Origin: Mermis nigrescens
Taxonomy: Eukaryota; Nematoda; Enoplea; Mermithida; Mermithidae
DNA: 64,000 nucleotides
NCBI GenBank assembly: GCA_036768485.1
Contig: JAVLUZ010000619.1
Location: 1 to 64,000, forward strand
Direction of reading: 5' to 3'
A program made the translations under genes and the position numbers. The stretch's first letter is position 1, and the number at the start of each line of letters is the position of its first letter. The notes beneath the pieces were generated by a model that made no database searches, was not told where the DNA came from, and was given only the letters and a program-made list of their open reading frames with translations. This document shows, one piece after another, positions 43,812-54,545 of this stretch.

Positions 43812-44067
43812 AAGCTTTCTAGTGCGTATAAGATGCTTATACTCCAGTCAAACCTTGCAATAATCAGCCCAATCGGAAACTGATTGAGATAATTTCGCTT
43901 GATTCCAAGCTCTCCTACTTTTCTTACGGAGGTCTTGGAGCTCCCTATTCCACCAGGGAATAAGTTTGCTCTTTTCCCTCTGTAATCTGCAGGAGTACTC
44001 ATAAGAGGATGTAAGAGCTTGCTGTACAAAGTCAAAAGCACCCTCTATGTTCTCTTTTGTTGAGCAA

Positions 44068-44770
44068 CTAGGAGGTCCGAGAACCCAAGCGACTACCAAG
44101 GTGCTGCTTAAAAAGAGCCCAATTAGTGGACCTTGGATTCCTGTACAACCTAGAAGAAAAGGAATCAGCATGTAAAGAGAAGCGTACCTGTCTGTAGTCA
44201 GATAGAGACTCCTCTTGTGAGACATGCCAATTTCTTATATCATTAGCGAGGTCGAGAGAACATAAGGTTAGATCAATAACCTCCTGTCTCTTTGCTACAA
44301 CAAATGTAGGTTCACTACCTCTATTTAATAAAATTAAATTGGTAGAGACTAAATATTCAGCAAGTGCAGTCCCACGTTTATTGGTATCGCTGCTGCCCCA
44401 CAAAGTGTGGTGAGCATTGGCATCACACGCAATAATTAGTGGTATCTGCTTTTTACTGCAGTAGTCAACCAGAAGAGGAAAAGCTCTACCTGGAGGTAAA
44501 TGAGGAGAGTCAAAAGGCAGGTATGCTGATGTAACAATAATGTTACGCCAGTGCCCTGCACTTTTATAGCTTAACTCAACAGACACCATGTCACGGTTGC
44601 TAAATTGTTGGAGGAGCACTGGGTTAAGTTTCCGTGAGGCAAGCACGCTGAGCCCTTGGTCCTTGTACCGCACTCCCTACTAACACAGTATATAATTTAT
44701 CACTTAATCCACATACCTTGTTCTTATAGATCCAAGGCTCCTGGATCAACGCTAGTTTGTCTGCAGTTTC
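44068..44770 (-). pseudogene. LINE ORF2: AP-like endonuclease
   Basis: The endonuclease that nicks target DNA for insertion. An LALIQEPWIYKNKV segment near 44700-44765 holds the catalytic Glu. A frame change follows near 44665. The main block (44068-44673) then has VTSAYLP, IIACDANAHHTLWGSSDTNKRG (metal-binding Asp/Asn), FVVAKRQEVIDLTL and a SLSDYRQV end, where the family usually has SDH (here Tyr instead of His). That substitution and the frame change suggest inactivity. Confidence 0.82.
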
Positions 44771-44893
44771 GCTAGGCAGCGACTAAGTACACCAGTCGCA
44801 CCTTGGCTATGCTGCAAGTTAATCTGGAATAATTCCAGTACTGATTGAGATGGGAGAGTACTAGTACCAACCATCCTAATCTATGTACAAATT

Positions 44894-46041
44894 ATGCGCT
44901 TATTCCAACTTGGTATGTGTCATCAAAGTGACACGCCCAAGTTTGAAATAAGGTCTGAAGTTCAGCTTCTTGAGCACCTGGACCGATGGATGGTCCACTC
45001 CCAGAGCAAAGAAAGTTTGACCTTCTTTTTCCTTCCATTTGTAGATTTTCCAAAGGCCAGTGCACAAACCAGGGTTCTGGCTTTGCAGTCTGGAAAACAC
45101 AGAGTCCCTGTCAGCTAGGCCTGGGAAAAACCACTGTGAACTTGGTCAACTTGGGAAGTTCTGATTTGCTGCAAATGTGCAGATCAGCTCCTTCCCAGGG
45201 TGGATCCAAGATTAGCTACAGTGTTCTTCAGCCAATCTAGAGTGAACTGATCTGCACATGTCATATAAAAAACGCCATGTGACAGGCCAGAGGAGTGAAA
45301 CCTTGGAGGTCTTGCTAGTACTTGCGACCTGATCCAAGGCTGTAGTTAAGACAGCAGTGAGTGTATCAAGCTTATCAGCTGGGATGCCGCCTTCGCTGCT
45401 GAAGTCAACAATACCAACTTTCAGTGATTCCTCAACAGCTGCTTTATAACTAGAAGGTCTTTTGGACCTTTTAGCTGGCTGTGTCAGGCTAGTGGGCGTG
45501 TCATCCTTAGGATGTCGCCGCTTGCCTGTTTGTTAGGCTTAGGCGTTGGGTGTGCAACAGCAATTGCTTGCTGTGCTCCCCACTACTAATTGCCCTAGAC
45601 TTGGAGGGATCTGGGTCCTCCTGAGCAGTGTTCCGCCCAGTGCCCCTGCTCGAATCAGAACCAGTAACTTCGGGCAGGTTAGTGCCAGATCCCTGGAGGG
45701 CTCTGGCAGCACAAGCCTGCTTACGAAGTTTTTGTTTCTGGGCCCCGCTAAGTTGCTTGCGCAAATTTATGGAGCCCAGTTTCTCTGAAAGGTTCTCAAG
45801 GGAGTCCCTTTCACAAGTGTTCCAGTAGCATTGCCCTCAACTGCCACCTGGTTCCTACGGCGACTGAGGAGCCACAAGTAGCTCGACCACTAGTGATGCC
45901 CTGTGACAACACACCACTAGTTGGGCTGCAAGCCAGCATGACCGCCAGCATTGCCTTGCAACAACACAGTGCTGGCTGGGTCTCTGGGGATTTAAGAACC
46001 CTCGTCTGCCGGATACTGAGGGCCGGTCTCTGATAACTCCA
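44894..46041 (-). pseudogene. LINE ORF1 remnant
   Basis: The ATG near 46041 starts MELSETGPQYPADEG and stops early. Further pieces are a basic Lys/Arg/Gln-rich stretch (RKQLSGAQKQKLRKQ, within 45507-45764) and a C-terminal domain (within 44894-45100) with PGLCTGLWKIYKW, then FALGVDHPSVQVL and KLGRVTL. The last resembles the domain often found at the end of ORF1 in RNase H-type LINEs, thought to bind RNA. At least two frame breaks are needed to connect the pieces. Confidence 0.6.
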
Positions 46042-46287
46042 TGGTCATAGAACGGTGAGTTGGTTCACGGCTGACAAACTCAGCAAGTTGACAGTTAGGG
46101 TCCCAGCAGGGCCCCCAGTGATCCCAATGGGCTCACCCTGCCAACTTCTAACGGCCACTAACCGCCAGACATGCCCAGTAGCCACTCAAGCCCTGGGGAG
46201 CGGCTCTTGATCTGGCCCCTCAGTTAGCTTCATTGGGGCACACAAACCCCTCCACTGCGTTAAAGTGGCTGCTCATTGGAGGGGAAC

Positions 46288-46297
46288 AATTATGATA
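46288..46297. repeat. LINE target-site duplication, copy 2 (AATTATGATA)
   Basis: Identical to 41100-41109. Confidence 0.8.
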
Positions 46298-47014
46298 CTA
46301 TTGTCCGTGCCTTTTGGTTAAATCTGCCACTTTATCGGTAAATGATGTGAGTCAAAAGAAAAATTTGCGCTCAATTTTGATTCCAAGTTAGCTTTTGGTC
46401 TTTATAAAAGCAAAGCTCCATTCTCGCTTTTTTGAGAAGTATTATTGGTGTAAATTTTTTAATTTTACTCAATTTCCCTATTTTTTTGCCTTTTATAATA
46501 TATTGTGATCAAAAATCGATGATCCTTTGTCTTTGCCGTTGCTTTCCAGTAACTAACCATTCGATGTCAGCATCTTTTTATTTTTTGAAATACAAAAATT
46601 TTATCACTTTTGATTATTCTAAAATAAATACTGAAATTTAAACAGAAATTGTTCGTCCTATAGGATAGCCTTGTACGTTTCTGTCATTTCAAATGGGGAA
46701 TTGGAGTTACATTATATGCCATTACCTAGGATAATGTCAAAAAGTTCCTATTATTAACTATGACACGTTACAAAATATCATTCAAACAATGATTAATCGT
46801 TGAAAACAAAATTAAAAGTAAAAAGAATAGTTAAAACAGCTAAATACAAAATTAATAAAGATACAATATGATATTTGAAAAATTTTTCAAAAACAAAAGT
46901 GGGATAAGAAAATTTAATGGCAAATTATCCTAAATAAAACGTTTTTATAAATTGACAATAAGTGAGAAAAAACATTCGTTGAAGCTAAAGGAATGGCGAA
47001 AAATATTTAGTAAT
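46298..47014. other. No gene seen
   Basis: AT-rich sequence continuing the LINE's pre-insertion site. One 69-codon ORF (46432-46641) is Phe/Ile-rich with no domain. Confidence 0.4.
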
Positions 47015-47017
47015 TAA

Positions 47018-47210
47018 GGCCCGTATTCACAAAGGCGGGCTAGCGCTAGCCCGAGCTAAGTAGACGACTTTAGCCCGGGCTAAGTTCTTAGCCTGTATTC
47101 ACAAAGGCGGGCTAACTTAGCCCGGGCTAAATATTTCCACATTTTAGCCCGCGATTTTAGCCCTGCTCGGGAGGAGGACTAAATCTCGGGCTGAATAATT
47201 TTTTCAATGG
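47018..47210 (+). repeat. Harbinger 5' terminal region with TAGCCCGGGCTA palindromes
   Basis: The terminal 25-base inverted repeat is itself repeated at about 47092-47116, and the region has several palindromic GGGCTAGCGCTAGCCC-like words. The other end (52800-53009) has the same composition. Confidence 0.8.
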
Positions 47211-47241
47211 TGTGTTCTATTATTCCAGGTCACGCTACTTT

Positions 47242-47489
47242 ATGATGGAACTTATTCAATTCTTTGATGATGTCGATGCAATATATGATATTTGAAATGA
47301 ACAAATTGTTCAAAGACCTATTATGAATCGACTTGACCCATTCCACGCTTTTGATAATCAGAAGTTTCGGCAATGCTACAAATTACGGGAGGATACGGCT
47401 GCTGAATTTATTAATTTGCTGGAGCCACAGCTAAAATCAGCAGCTTACCGAAATGATCCGGTGCCACCGTATTTAAAAGGTAAAAGTTA
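47242..47489 (+). pseudogene. HARBI1-like transposase, N-terminal fragment
   Basis: From the ATG at 47242 the frame encodes MELIQFFDD-like sequence, meets TGA at 47293-47295, then continues with RPIMNRLDPFHAFDNQKF and a YKLREDTAAEFINLLEP segment, ending near PPYLKG. The RDP-F--FDD--F---Y-L----V--L---IEP pattern is the conserved N-terminal helical region of HARBI1-type nucleases. A GTAAAAG right after LKG could be a splice donor. The catalytic DDE part is missing, either deleted or lost beside the nested repeat. Confidence 0.65.
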
Positions 47490-47500
47490 ACATCAGCAAT

Positions 47501-47760
47501 TTATTCATCGTATGCAATTTTAAACCAAATTTTGATAGTAACAGTTTGACAGCTCGTGATAGGACTATAGGAGGTATAATTACGCGGATAAATCTGCTGT
47601 TGCTGCTGCTGTTGTTCAAGCATTCGAAGTTTCGTTTCATAATATAGCCTTTTGGCATCTGCTGCATCTTGCTCCTTTCGTAACAAATCCATTCTTGCTT
47701 CATGCTCTCTCTTTAGAAGCTTCCTTATGAAAAATCAATGTTTCATATCGCATAATGGTT
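47501..47760 (-). pseudogene. Myb/SANT-like Harbinger second protein, C-terminal fragment
   Basis: Minus-strand frames contain MDLLRKEQDAADAKRLYYET, then a helical KLRMLEQ stretch followed by seven glutamines. This coiled-coil, Gln-rich tail is typical of the DNA-binding partner protein that Harbinger elements encode next to the transposase. The Myb domain itself would lie further upstream on the minus strand and is not recognisable. The gene is convergent with the nuclease fragment. Confidence 0.5.
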
Positions 47761-47990
47761 TCACCATACGGTTTCTAGTGCAGCTTTACTTCGCCTGATA
47801 ATTTTCTCGACTCTTTTCGTGGTTCGTCTTCAGAACAAGCCGAAATGGAACTACTTCCGTATTCGGAAGGTTCTGCAAAAAATGCGAATTCAGACTTTTT
47901 CTAAAATGAATGATTGTTTTGTTTTCTATCCGCGGGATATATAATAATATTTTTCAATATGAAAAAGCATCACCCGTGCATATTAAACTA

Positions 47991-48739
47991 CTAGCAAAGA
48001 AAAATGCTCCGATTGAACAAAAAAGATGAATATACTTGGAATTGTGGATTATTAAGGATGTAAAAGGAGGGGACTAGGAAAAGTCTACCTAAAGTCGCAA
48101 AATCTGCTAAAAATCAGACTTTCTCTAAGCAACGCAAAAAATCGATGTATATTCTGCGGCCAACAGATTAAAATAAATATTTAACCATAAAAATGATTGA
48201 AAAAGCAGCACGTTAGCTATGCAGTAGCTATGGGAAATAATATTGAGTAATCTAACAGTCTTCTAAGCCAATTGAATGAAAAACACAAACATCGAAGACC
48301 ATTGGAGACATGGTTGGTTAAAAACAGTAGGAAACGCGTAAGTTGACTTGAAACAGACTAAATGTAGATACACTAGCTTGCCCGAAACGATTGTGTGCAC
48401 TAATCAATCGGCCCCTGCTTTGCTTGCTATAATGCTCATAACAAAATAAAACAAACCTCTTAGTTTTCAATCAATCAGGTGCCAGCAATTTGAAAAAGTA
48501 ACCTTGATAGATTTCGTACACTCTTATCTGAAACTTCGAACATTATTTAAAAAAGCCACTTTTTTAGAGGCCGCAGAATATACATCGATTTTTTGCGTTG
48601 CTTAGAGAAAGTCTGATTTTTAGCAGATTTTGCGACTTTAGGTAGACTTTTCCTAGTCCCCTCCTTTTACATCCTTAATAATCCACAATTCCAAGTATAT
48701 TCATCTTTTTTGTTCCATCGGAGCATTTTTCTTTGCTAG
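47991..48739. mobile_element. Foldback unit B, copy 2, TA-flanked
   Basis: 749 bases with the termini CTAGCAAAG and CTTTGCTAG and TA on both sides (47989-47990 and 48740-48741). It aligns with 32033-32820 throughout. Confidence 0.78.
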
Positions 48740-49387
48740 TACCCCACTTTTAATTAGTATGATTAGAGAACATCAGTCAGTAAACACATACAGTAACATG
48801 CCATTATAATGACAGCAGTCCAAGAACACGGAAAACAATAATGTTCTTAACATCAGCATTATCCTTTTCAAACAAGACAACCTTACATTATTTTAACAGA
48901 TCAAAGTTTTTCAGCATTAACTCTACGCAAATATCAAGTGTAAGGAACACTAACGCTCAGATTTGGAAGTAAAATAAATTTGTAGTATAAACTACATTTA
49001 ACAACAAATGATTAGTGCAAACTTCACACAACTACTAGGTGTAGAGAAAACTAATAGTCAGATTCTCAATTCTGATTTTACGTAGAACATTTTGAAAAAA
49101 TTAAGCTTCCGCAATACTCTAGAACAAGAGTTGAGTTAATAGGCAGTTAAACTTTACACAACCACAGAGTTCAAAGAAAATTTCAGTCGGATTCGTAATT
49201 CTGATATTACGATCAACATTTATGAAAAAATTAAGTCTCCACAATGGCCCAAGGACAAGTAAATATCAGATGTGTTAACGTAGACTCAAGCTACGTTCAC
49301 TTCGCTTACTTAACCATAATCTCAAGCTTATGCGCTCACACGGGGGTTCTCGCCCTTTTTAGGAGGTCGATCACCAGGCGGCGATTC

Positions 49388-49401
49388 GGGGGGGGGGGGG
49401 G
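49388..49401. repeat. G14 homopolymer
   Basis: A run of about 14 G in otherwise mixed sequence. Its length is prone to assembly error. Confidence 0.8.
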
Positions 49402-51179
49402 TAAGCGGCCCAGCCTATTCAAGGTAGCCCGTCCCTCTACGCACGCACCTAGTGAAACTTACTTATTTAACCCCTTTGAGATTAAGTACCTAATTAAAGT
49501 AAGTTCCCCGGAAACCTGATTGAGGGCTCAAAAAGATTATTAATTAATTTGTTTTGGACCGAATTCCGGTGCTTGAAAATATTAAGGGTTCCTAAGTATA
49601 GTGTAGCACAAGGACAGAATTCAACAGCACGGAAATTCAACCGTTAATTAAATAATTAATTTTTACAATATTTTTTCGACAGAAAAATTATGAAGCAATT
49701 AAAAAGCGACAGCATGGAGGATACATGCTGCTGACCGTCGTGTTACGCTAATCGGATAAAATCAAACAATATTACTAAACAAGGGCACAAAGCCCTGCCA
49801 AAGGCATACAACAACTGATGCCAATTTGCACAAACACGACGAGTTCTGCAGCCTAGCAGATAAAAAGGCACGTACGGAGTCTGCTCACGTACGGCGACGA
49901 AAAGGAAAAAAGATACGCTCAGCGCGGAAGCTGGCGGAGAGGCTCTCAGGCTCAAAAGCTAATTGTAAAATGTAAAATCTTAAAGTGCCGTCAAAACTGC
50001 GCTCGCACGCAGTTTTAACTGACGCGGAAAAAGAGGCGTAACAACACGAACCAAGAGATATGAAAAGGATCTATGAATACGACAATAGGCCTATGGGCAA
50101 AAGCTTACGGTAAAGGTATGTACAAACGAGACAGGCACAAATTTGAGGCACACACATATGATCTTTTAAAACACGTAAGATATGATAACACACATACCAA
50201 TTTGTACTCAAGTCGCATTAAGCCCGAGTGCCCATTTTCCTATCCCGGATTTTGATTGAAAATATGTGTGGGAAAGGAATTAAAAATATGATAATTTTTA
50301 GGGGAAGGTGGTCCCGGGCGACTCGCTTAAGCGTTGCGCTTAACGGTCGTGTACGTGCGCATGGAAATTGAGCACAAGAATGCACATCTGGGGCAATCAA
50401 TCGGTTTTTTTTTCATCTGTTTCAAAAAAAAACCCAAACCGATTTTTTTCCCAAAAAATTTTTTCAGTGTAAAGTTTACAAACATAAGTTACAAACGTAC
50501 TACAATCAACGGGCTACAAACTGGCCCAAACCGAATTTATTTACACTTAACTTTCTCTGTTCAGAAGTCGGGAGAGGTCGAATAGGATAAAAATAAAGTA
50601 CTTTCTAAGGGGTGGCGAACAAAAATATGAAGTGAAGAAGTCGGGAGAGGTCGAATAGGATAAAAATAAAGTACTTTTTAAGGGGTGGCGAACAAAAATA
50701 TGGACAAACACGTATTTTTCGCTGTCCACCACATTGTAAACTTTAAAAATCTGAACTGAACGCCCCATTGAGTGTAAATAAATTCGGCTTGGGCCAGTTT
50801 GTAGCCCTTTGATTGTAGTACGTTTGTATGTGCCAAACTTATGTTCCGCAAAATATTTGATATGATTTACCAATTAAATACGAAAAAAACCTGTTTTTTT
50901 TCGCCCATTTTACACCTCAGATTTCGAACTTTACACCCCCATAAACAACTCAATATTACATTTTTTTAAACGCGGTTTGTTTCGACGTGTAGCCCTTAAA
51001 AGTTACTTTATTTTTATCTATATAAATTATCTTAATTCATAACCGAAAAAGTTGGCAGAGAAATCTTGGACAAAATCTGTTTTTTTACTCATCCACTAGA
51101 GTGTAAAGTTTGAATCCCTGGTACTGTGTATTGATTGTAGAAAAGTTTGAAGGTCAGATTCGTTATTCTAACCTCACAG

Positions 51180-52110
51180 AGAACATTAAAAAAAAATTCA
51201 TCATCCACGACGCTCTGGGCGTGAAAAATTTTTTCAGTGTAAAGTTTACACCTGCACTAATAACGCAATATTGATTGTAAAGAAACAAAATAAATTTTGA
51301 CGTGTAGCGCTTAACACGAGGCAGATTTTAAAGGTAGTTACCACGTTTTTTCTACTAAGTGGAGAATATGGCAGGGAAAAATATTTTTTGTCTCAGACTC
51401 TTTACAATAAACCGCCTCTAAATTCGAAAGTATTACTTTTTAAGAAAAAATAAAAAAAGTTTCTCCTAGATTTTATAACCGTCTACCTTTTGAAACCAAT
51501 CAGACTGCATAGAATGTAAAACTGAGTTAGATATGCTCTTGCACATGAAAACAGTAAAAAACCGTCTAATTTACACTCCTGTGCAACAACCAATGAGTGT
51601 AAAGAAATTTTAAGACCAGATTCGTAACCTACTAATTAGGGAAAACATTTTTTAAAAAATTCATCATCCACGACGCTATGGGTGGAAAAAATTTTTTCAG
51701 TGTAAAGTTTACACTTGCACTAATAACGCAATATTGATTGTAAAGAAACAAAATAAATTTTGACGTGTAGCGCTTAAGACGAGGCACATTTTAAGGGTAG
51801 TTACCACGTTTTGTCTACCAAGTGGAGAATATGGCAGGGAAAAAAGTTTTTTGTCCCAGACTCTTTACAATAAACCGCCTCTAAATTCGAAAATATTACT
51901 TTTTGAAAAAAATTAAAAAAAGTCGTCCCTAGATTTTTTGACCGTCTACCTTTTGAGACCAATCAGACTGCATAGAATGTAAAACTGAGTTAGATATGCT
52001 CTTGCACACGAAAACTGTAAAAAACCGTCTAGTTTACACTCCTGTGCAACAATCAATGAGTGTAAAGAAATTTTAAGACCAGATTCGTAACCTACTAATT
52101 AGGGAAAACA
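51180..52110. repeat. Direct tandem repeat of about 470 bp within family A
   Basis: The segment starting near CATCATCCACGACGCT (51201) recurs from 51661 with few differences, including the CCAATCAGACTGCATAGAATG and AACCGTCTA words (51497 and 51959). Confidence 0.85.
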
Positions 52111-53012
52111 TTTTTAAAAAAAAATTGGCCCTCCGCAAATTATTTGAATTTTTGGTGTAAACTTTACACACTCACGACGCACTCGGTATTGAGTGTAAAC
52201 AAGAAAAAAAAATGGGGGCACTAAGTTTTTTTATTATCTACCTTTTAAAAAAAACCGCACCTCTCAGATGTGTGCCGTTATAGCTGTGAGGGGGGACAGA
52301 AATTTCGCACTCGCTGTGAAGAACATATAAGAAAAAAGGGTGGCCAAGTATATTATAGGTAGCGCTATCGCGCTACCTATGATTAAGCAGATCAAAAGAT
52401 CTTACATACGTACATAGCACCAAAGTGTAACATTGATAAAAAACTCGTAAAAAAGCTCAGACTATCTGGCCGAAAAACGCGAGGTACGACTCATGCCTAC
52501 TACATGGTTTTAAAGTTATTCGGGCTACTAGGACCAAAAGTTTTTGGAACCCCTGTACTTCGAGCAGACCACTTTTTTAAATATACATGAAACGGCTTCG
52601 ACTTATTTTTGCTGCTTGCGCACCTGATCTGGTGCGAGTGGAAAAGAGGGGGTCGAAAGCTGTTTGGGATAGGCACCTTTCGGCTTTCTTGGGGTCCCAT
52701 TCCCCCATTAAGCAATGTTTAAACAAACTTCTGTGAAGTAAACAGAGCGTTTTTTTGCAATAACTTTCGTGTAAATATGATAGTTTTACTTCCATACGTA
52801 GAAAAAGGCCTACTCTACGGCCTGCACTAGCCCAGGCTAAGTAGTTATTTAGCCCGAAAGGCTACGTAGCTCCGGCCGTAGCTCGCCTTTGTGAATACGG
52901 GCTAGCATTAGCCCGGGCTAGTTGTTAGCCCGGGCTAAATCTCGAAAGCTACGCGGTGCCCGGGCTTGAGTCACTTAGCCCGACTAGCCCGCCTTTGTGA
53001 ATACGGGCCTAA

Positions 53013-53659
53013 GTTTCAAGTTTAAGATTGACTCAATCTTACTTTCTTCAAAAACTCATGCTTTTAGACGGTTTTAGCGCTTAAAATTGCGAGATTTTAT
53101 ACAGCGAACGATGATGACTTTTTACCAGGTTTCATTATATTTTAATTTTCTTAAAATTTTTTCAATTTGTCATTGAAAATAAGAAGCATAATCAAAATAA
53201 ATGCTGAATATATGCTATTTTCGTCGATTACGCAGTATTTTTATAGAAAAGAAATCTAATTCTTTCTTGCTAGGTGATTATTTAAAATTTTAAACATATT
53301 TACTAATCTATCAAAACCATTCGAGTTTAATCAATAAATCAGAAATTCTGTTTTGTCTCAATATAATGAGACAACTTCGTTTCTTTCATTCCATCACTTT
53401 TGATTTCTGTCAATTTTGTTCTTTTTTATAGCCAATCAGATATTTCCGCTATACTTCGCGTGCTTATAAAAAAAATTTTTAGATTTGCAATAAAAAGTTC
53501 TACCTCCTGCCAAAATCAACTTGAACCCAGTGCCTACGTGCCGGATTGCGCGGTTATTTTATACACAATTTTAATTAGTTAATTTAGTCTGAATGTACAA
53601 ATTAAATGAAATCAGCGCAATAAAGGCTTTGATATTGCATGGTGTTTGCTGCTCCTAGA
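53013..53659. other. No gene seen
   Basis: AT-rich sequence outside the Harbinger. The 60-codon ORF at 53400-53582 has no domain. Confidence 0.4.
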
Positions 53660-53733
53660 CGCCTTGTGGCGTAGTGGTAAACTCCGCGTTGCACCTGGTG
53701 CAGAAGGTTGACGGTTCGAAACCTACGTAATGC
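53660..53733 (+). ncRNA. tRNA-like unit (tRNA pseudogene or SINE head)
   Basis: An A-box-like TGGCGTAGTGG (53667-53677) and a B-box GGTTCGAAACC (53713-53723) have tRNA-like spacing. The acceptor stem (GCCTTGT against GTAATGC) pairs poorly and the T stem has a mismatch, so it is not a good functional tRNA. The following sequence (to about 53850) could be a SINE body, but no second copy was noticed in the window. Confidence 0.5.
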
Positions 53734-54159
53734 AAACGAGTTTTCTCTTCCTGGAGGCACGAAGAAAACTCGTGCATGAACTACTTGGTAGTGACAGGCT
53801 GAAGTATAGCCGACTTTAAAATTCGATTTTCTATCCGGACCTCCCGTGTCAAACCCCTATAAACGGGACATATTCACACGTTAAATGGGGAAGTTAAATG
53901 GGAAGAAAGTGTTCGCTGCTCCTGTAAAATAGTATCAAGATGATGTATTATCCGAATAGAAATTATCACTCTGAATTAGAAACTGCAAATATCTCGGATC
54001 ATTGACTTTAAAATGTAAACAATCCTATCTAAAGCAGCATCGGGTGCTAAATTGTGGCAAGGACTATACACGCTCATGAACAATTTAGTACTAAAGGTAA
54101 GAATGAAATAAATGACAATAATAATTCGAATAAATCAGGATAACAGTGCATAATCCCCA

Positions 54160-54400
54160 TACATGGGCATGAGAGGTTTGGGGGGTATGCACCTCCCCCA
54201 GAAAATAAAAATACCCCCGCCCCAAAAATTAAATTTTTTAAAATTTTTTAATTTTTCAGCAATTTTCTGATGCCAATGGATAGTGCTCGATGAGAAACGT
54301 TGAAAAATGGTGTTTTTGGCCATCCCACCATTTTTGAGTCCATTTTTTAAGATCGAAAAATTCTTGCACCCCCAGAACTTTGGTGCCGCCCACCTGTGAT
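54160..54400 (+). mobile_element. Short MITE-like repeat (family C)
   Basis: Starts ACATGGGCATGAGAGG, contains GATGCCAATGGATAGTGCTC, and ends GCCGCCCACCTGTG. Confidence 0.75.
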
Positions 54401-54407
54401 AATGTCT

Positions 54408-54545
54408 AGGGATGGACCGATTCCAAAATTTTCAATTTCTCGGTCCGGGTCCAAACAAATGAAACTTTAGGGCACGGGTCCGGGTCCTAAAAATAAAAAT
54501 TTTGGGTCCGGGTCCGGGTCTTAAATCTTGTAACCGATCGTGTCC
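54408..54545. repeat. GGGTCC-rich short repeat, possible hAT end
   Basis: Multiple overlapping CCGGGTCCGGGTC words follow AGGGATGGACCGATTCC, a sequence that looks like a hAT terminal region. The other end was not found. Confidence 0.4.

Larger units (their letters stand above)
41110..46287 (-). mobile_element. Full-length but defective LINE, RNase H-bearing (I-superfamily)
   Basis: The element is 5.18 kb on the minus strand, flanked by an exact 10 bp duplication. In order from its 5' end it carries ORF1 with a basic region and a WK-containing C-terminal domain, an AP-like endonuclease, a reverse transcriptase, RNase H and a CCHC-like tail. Its 3' end is a short run of ATCACT units (41110-41127). 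It is clearly richer in G and C than its surroundings. Several frame breaks show it is dead. RNase H after RT excludes the Jockey and RTE clades and points to the I/LOA/R1-related group; the exact clade needs a tree. Confidence 0.88.
47989..52386 (-). repeat. Repeat family A-B composite inserted in the Harbinger
   Basis: This is the same composite as 28957-32822 but in reverse orientation. Foldback unit B is at 47991-48739, then comes the segment shared with 31870-32031, then GTGTAAAGTTTACAC-rich sequence. The end is a near-perfect short palindrome, ATAGGTAGCGCTATCGCGCTACCTAT (52355-52380). Two internal segments (51180-51650 and 51650-52110) are nearly identical direct repeats of about 470 bases. 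A separate direct repeat of about 65 bases lies at 50568-50632 and 50633-50700. Confidence 0.75.
47018..53009. mobile_element. PIF/Harbinger element hosting a nested 4.4 kb repeat
   Basis: The termini GGCCCGTATTCACAAAGGCG and its complement (52985-53009) are flanked by TAA (47015-47017 and 53010-53012), the 3 bp TWA duplication of PIF/Harbinger elements. Both ends are rich in the palindrome TAGCCCGGGCTA and its variants. Inside lie a HARBI1-like nuclease fragment and a Myb-type C-terminal fragment, the two-gene set of this superfamily. A family A-B repeat (47989-52386) has been inserted. Without it the element would be about 1.6 kb, so it was already internally deleted. Confidence 0.82.

Noticed and set aside
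45546..45828. Plus-strand ORFs opposite the LINE ORF1
   Set aside because: They are shadows of the minus-strand LINE coding sequence in a GC-richer region.
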